Source: Aliiglaciecola sp041538045 (GTDB taxonomy: Bacteria > Pseudomonadota > Gammaproteobacteria > Enterobacterales > Alteromonadaceae). From it: a stretch of 64,000 bases of DNA. Below, piece by piece: positions 62,471 to 64,000 of the stretch. Position 1 is the stretch's first letter. The number at the start of each line of letters is the position of its first letter. Location: contig NZ_JBGOSE010000010.1 in NCBI RefSeq assembly GCF_041538045.1, positions 1 through 64,000 of the forward strand, given 5' to 3'. Below the pieces are notes generated by a model. That model had not been told where the DNA came from. It did no database searches and saw only the letters and a program-made list of their open reading frames with translations. A program made the translations under genes and the position numbers.

Positions 62471-62889
62471 AAATTCCAACCAATATCTATCGAAAGTTAG
62501 CCTTAGTAAGTTACCTGTTATTATTAGTTTGGGTTCCTGTTTGGCATCTATTATTGGCAACCCCAACAGGCAGAAGTGAACAGTTCGAAATATTATTAAC
62601 GATTGCTTGGACTATTCCTTTGCTATTTCCAATGGCCGGTATTTTAAGAGGCAAACCCTATACCCATGCGTGGGCAAATTTTATTGTCATGTTTTATATT
62701 ATTCACGGTCTCACCAGCTTTTATGCTGTAGCCGATGAGCGGTATTACGCGTTAATTGAAATAGTATTAAGTTTTGCCATGTTTATCGGTTGCAGCTTTT
62801 ATGCTCGCCTCAGAGGCAAAGAACTGGGCCTTAGCATTCCTAAACTAAAAGATGAAATGGCTAAAGAAAAAGCGTCTTTTGAAAAGTAA
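62467..62889 (+). CDS. DUF2069 family membrane protein
   Basis: The 140-residue product starts MKIPTNIYRKLALVSYLLLL and has four hydrophobic helices. PLLFPMAGILRGKPYTHAWA and VMFYIIHGLTSFYAVADERY are characteristic of DUF2069. The function is unknown. The start at 62467 overlaps the wrbA stop (ATGA); the longer frame from 62413 lies inside wrbA and is rejected. Synteny with wrbA and hda is common in Alteromonadales and vibrios. Confidence 0.85.
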   Translation: MKIPTNIYRKLALVSYLLLLVWVPVWHLLLATPTGRSEQFEILLTIAWTIPLLFPMAGILRGKPYTHAWANFIVMFYIIHGLTSFYAVADERYYALIEIVLSFAMFIGCSFYARLRGKELGLSIPKLKDEMAKEKASFEK

Positions 62890-62964
62890 ATTATTAACTT
62901 AAAAGAGGTAATCTAGGTATTTTATAACAGTGCAAGTTAAACGAAAATGGAATGAATATAACGG

Positions 62965-63687
62965 CTAAAGATCGAGCACTTGTTTGATAAAAGGAATGCT
63001 AATTTTTCGTTTCTCTTGTATACCTTGAAATTGCAGTTCATCAAGCGCTGCGACTAGACTATGCATGTCTCGTTTAGCATGACTGATCAAAAACTGTAAT
63101 GATTCACGAGAAATACTAATTCCTCGCTGTTTTGCTTTAATATTCAATGCCTCACAGGCGTCTAGGTTATCTAATGGTGTTAAACTGAAACTAATTCCCC
63201 AAGCTAACCGAGAGACTAAATCAGCTAATTCGAATTGCAGTTGTTTAGGACCACGATCACAGCTAACGACCAGTTTGCACACTTGCGTTTCGCGAATGCG
63301 ATTAATCAGATCAAACAGCGCTCTTTGCCAATCTTTGCTATGTTGAATGTGCTGAATGTTATCGATACAAAGCAGTTGGATATTTTCCATACCATCCAAA
63401 ATCGTATGGGGATATGGCAACGTTGCATCCAGTGCCAAATAAAAATGAGATTTCTGTTGTTGTGCCGCGTTGTGTGACATGGCCACTAATAAATGACTTT
63501 TGCCCGTACCAGCGCCGCCTGAAATATAGGTGAGAAAAGGTAACTCTGTCGATTCACTTTGTTCAACAAGTAAACCACAATGTTGATAAATTAAAGAATT
63601 ATCACCCACCACCAAAGAGTCGAATGTCTGTTCGTCGGGCAAATCAACATCTAAAGAAATTTGCTTTGGTAACTGCTCGTCAACCAA
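62965..63687 (-). CDS. hda: DnaA regulatory inactivator Hda
   Basis: Hda binds the beta clamp and stimulates ATP hydrolysis by DnaA after initiation. The product has the clamp-binding motif QISLDVDLP near the N-terminus, Walker A ISGGAGTGKSHLL, Walker B LLCIDNIQHI, the arginine finger area LVSRLAWG, and the C-terminal KISIPFIKQVLDL. TTG at 63687, with GGAG 8 nt upstream, gives 240 residues, close to E. coli (233). The frame extends to an ATG at 63753 inside the upstream gene, which is less likely. Confidence 0.93.
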   Translation of the reverse strand: MVDEQLPKQISLDVDLPDEQTFDSLVVGDNSLIYQHCGLLVEQSESTELPFLTYISGGAGTGKSHLLVAMSHNAAQQQKSHFYLALDATLPYPHTILDGMENIQLLCIDNIQHIQHSKDWQRALFDLINRIRETQVCKLVVSCDRGPKQLQFELADLVSRLAWGISFSLTPLDNLDACEALNIKAKQRGISISRESLQFLISHAKRDMHSLVAALDELQFQGIQEKRKISIPFIKQVLDL

Positions 63688-63688
63688 A

Positions 63689-64000
63689 TTAAGGTCTCCA
63701 AAAATAAGGTTTATTGACTTCAGACTGACTAAAATCGTCCCTTGGACTTTCAATTCTATTATCTAAGCGGAATGCTTCATCAAGGTTTTCCTTAGCACCA
63801 AATAATTCTAACTCGAAAGTTGAAAAACCACCTTGTTGCTCTACTAAGGTAACATCGATAACCACCGACAAATTATTCAAAAAATCTAACACTTCTGTGT
63901 AAGCGGTTAATGATGAAATATTACCAATAACTATCTGTGTTTTATTTTCAGTGCCGTCACCAGCAACCGCTTCAATTGCATACTTTTCAGCTAATTCATC
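63689..64000 (-). CDS. DUF2066 domain-containing protein (3' part only)
   Basis: This is the C-terminal 103 residues of a gene that continues beyond the right edge. The visible sequence (AEKYAIEAVAGDGTENKTQI, VIGNISSLTAYTEVLDFLNN, ending EVNKPYFWRP) matches the C-terminal region of DUF2066 proteins, which are encoded just upstream of hda in many Alteromonadales and vibrios. Its stop is 1 bp before the hda TTG, suggesting coupled translation. The family is probably periplasmic; its function is unknown. Confidence 0.8.
   Translation of the reverse strand, partial: DELAEKYAIEAVAGDGTENKTQIVIGNISSLTAYTEVLDFLNNLSVVIDVTLVEQQGGFSTFELELFGAKENLDEAFRLDNRIESPRDDFSQSEVNKPYFWRP

Overview
This 64 kb window is ordinary chromosomal DNA of a marine gammaproteobacterium, most likely a member of the Alteromonadaceae close to Glaciecola/Paraglaciecola. 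The base composition is moderately AT-rich. Gene blocks follow the Escherichia coli/Alteromonadales order: uvrY-uvrC-pgsA-tRNA(Gly,Cys,Leu), lrp-ftsK-lolA-rarA-serS, serC-aroA-cmk-rpsA-ihfB-lapAB-pyrF, gyrA-ubiG-nrdAB-yfaE, and purC-bamC-dapA / gcvR-bcp / perM / bepA-arsC-hda. The genus assignment rests on protein resemblance and synteny only.

Layout. 0-4.6 kb: a DNA-repair/lipid/tRNA operon on the minus strand, flanked on both sides by GTAG-hairpin (REP/BIME-like) repeats; one cluster is a tandem array with an exact 89-bp period. 4.9-7.1 kb: yccA and the tusDCB/tusE sulfur relay for tRNA wobble-uridine thiolation. 7.2-15.2 kb: serS, crcB, rarA, lolA, ftsK, lrp and a divergent alanine dehydrogenase. 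15.2-25.7 kb: a long minus-strand core block (pyrF, LPS-assembly regulators lapAB, ihfB, rpsA, cmk, aroA, serC, gyrA). 25.9-31.6 kb: ubiG, a MupP/Gph-like phosphatase, then nrdA-nrdB-yfaE (aerobic class Ia ribonucleotide reductase and its cluster-maintenance ferredoxin) behind a pair of NrdR boxes.

31.6-52.8 kb is the accessory part. It holds small secreted or lipoprotein genes, an AEC transporter, a 3-hydroxyisobutyrate dehydrogenase-like enzyme, decayed genes (an alpha/beta hydrolase, a GNAT acetyltransferase and shorter coding remnants), several long AT-rich gaps, and a 1676-residue signalling protein. That protein combines a degenerate receiver, CheB methylesterase, CheR methyltransferase, a long NEELQ coiled coil, PAS domains, GGDEF and EAL. 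It stands alone with no chemoreceptor or kinase nearby, and is the most unusual gene of the window. Other accessory genes are a Bor-type lipoprotein, a Tat-exported class V aminotransferase, a SEC-C miniprotein, RhlE helicase and an orphan TrkH/KtrB channel.

52.8-64 kb returns to core genes: purC (long form), bamC, dapA, gcvR, bcp, perM, bepA, a TlpA-like thioredoxin, arsC-wrbA, hda and the 3' part of a DUF2066 gene running off the right edge.

Four tRNA genes, several intrinsic terminators and a few hairpins of unknown role were located by eye. No CRISPR array, complete insertion sequence, prophage or integron was seen.
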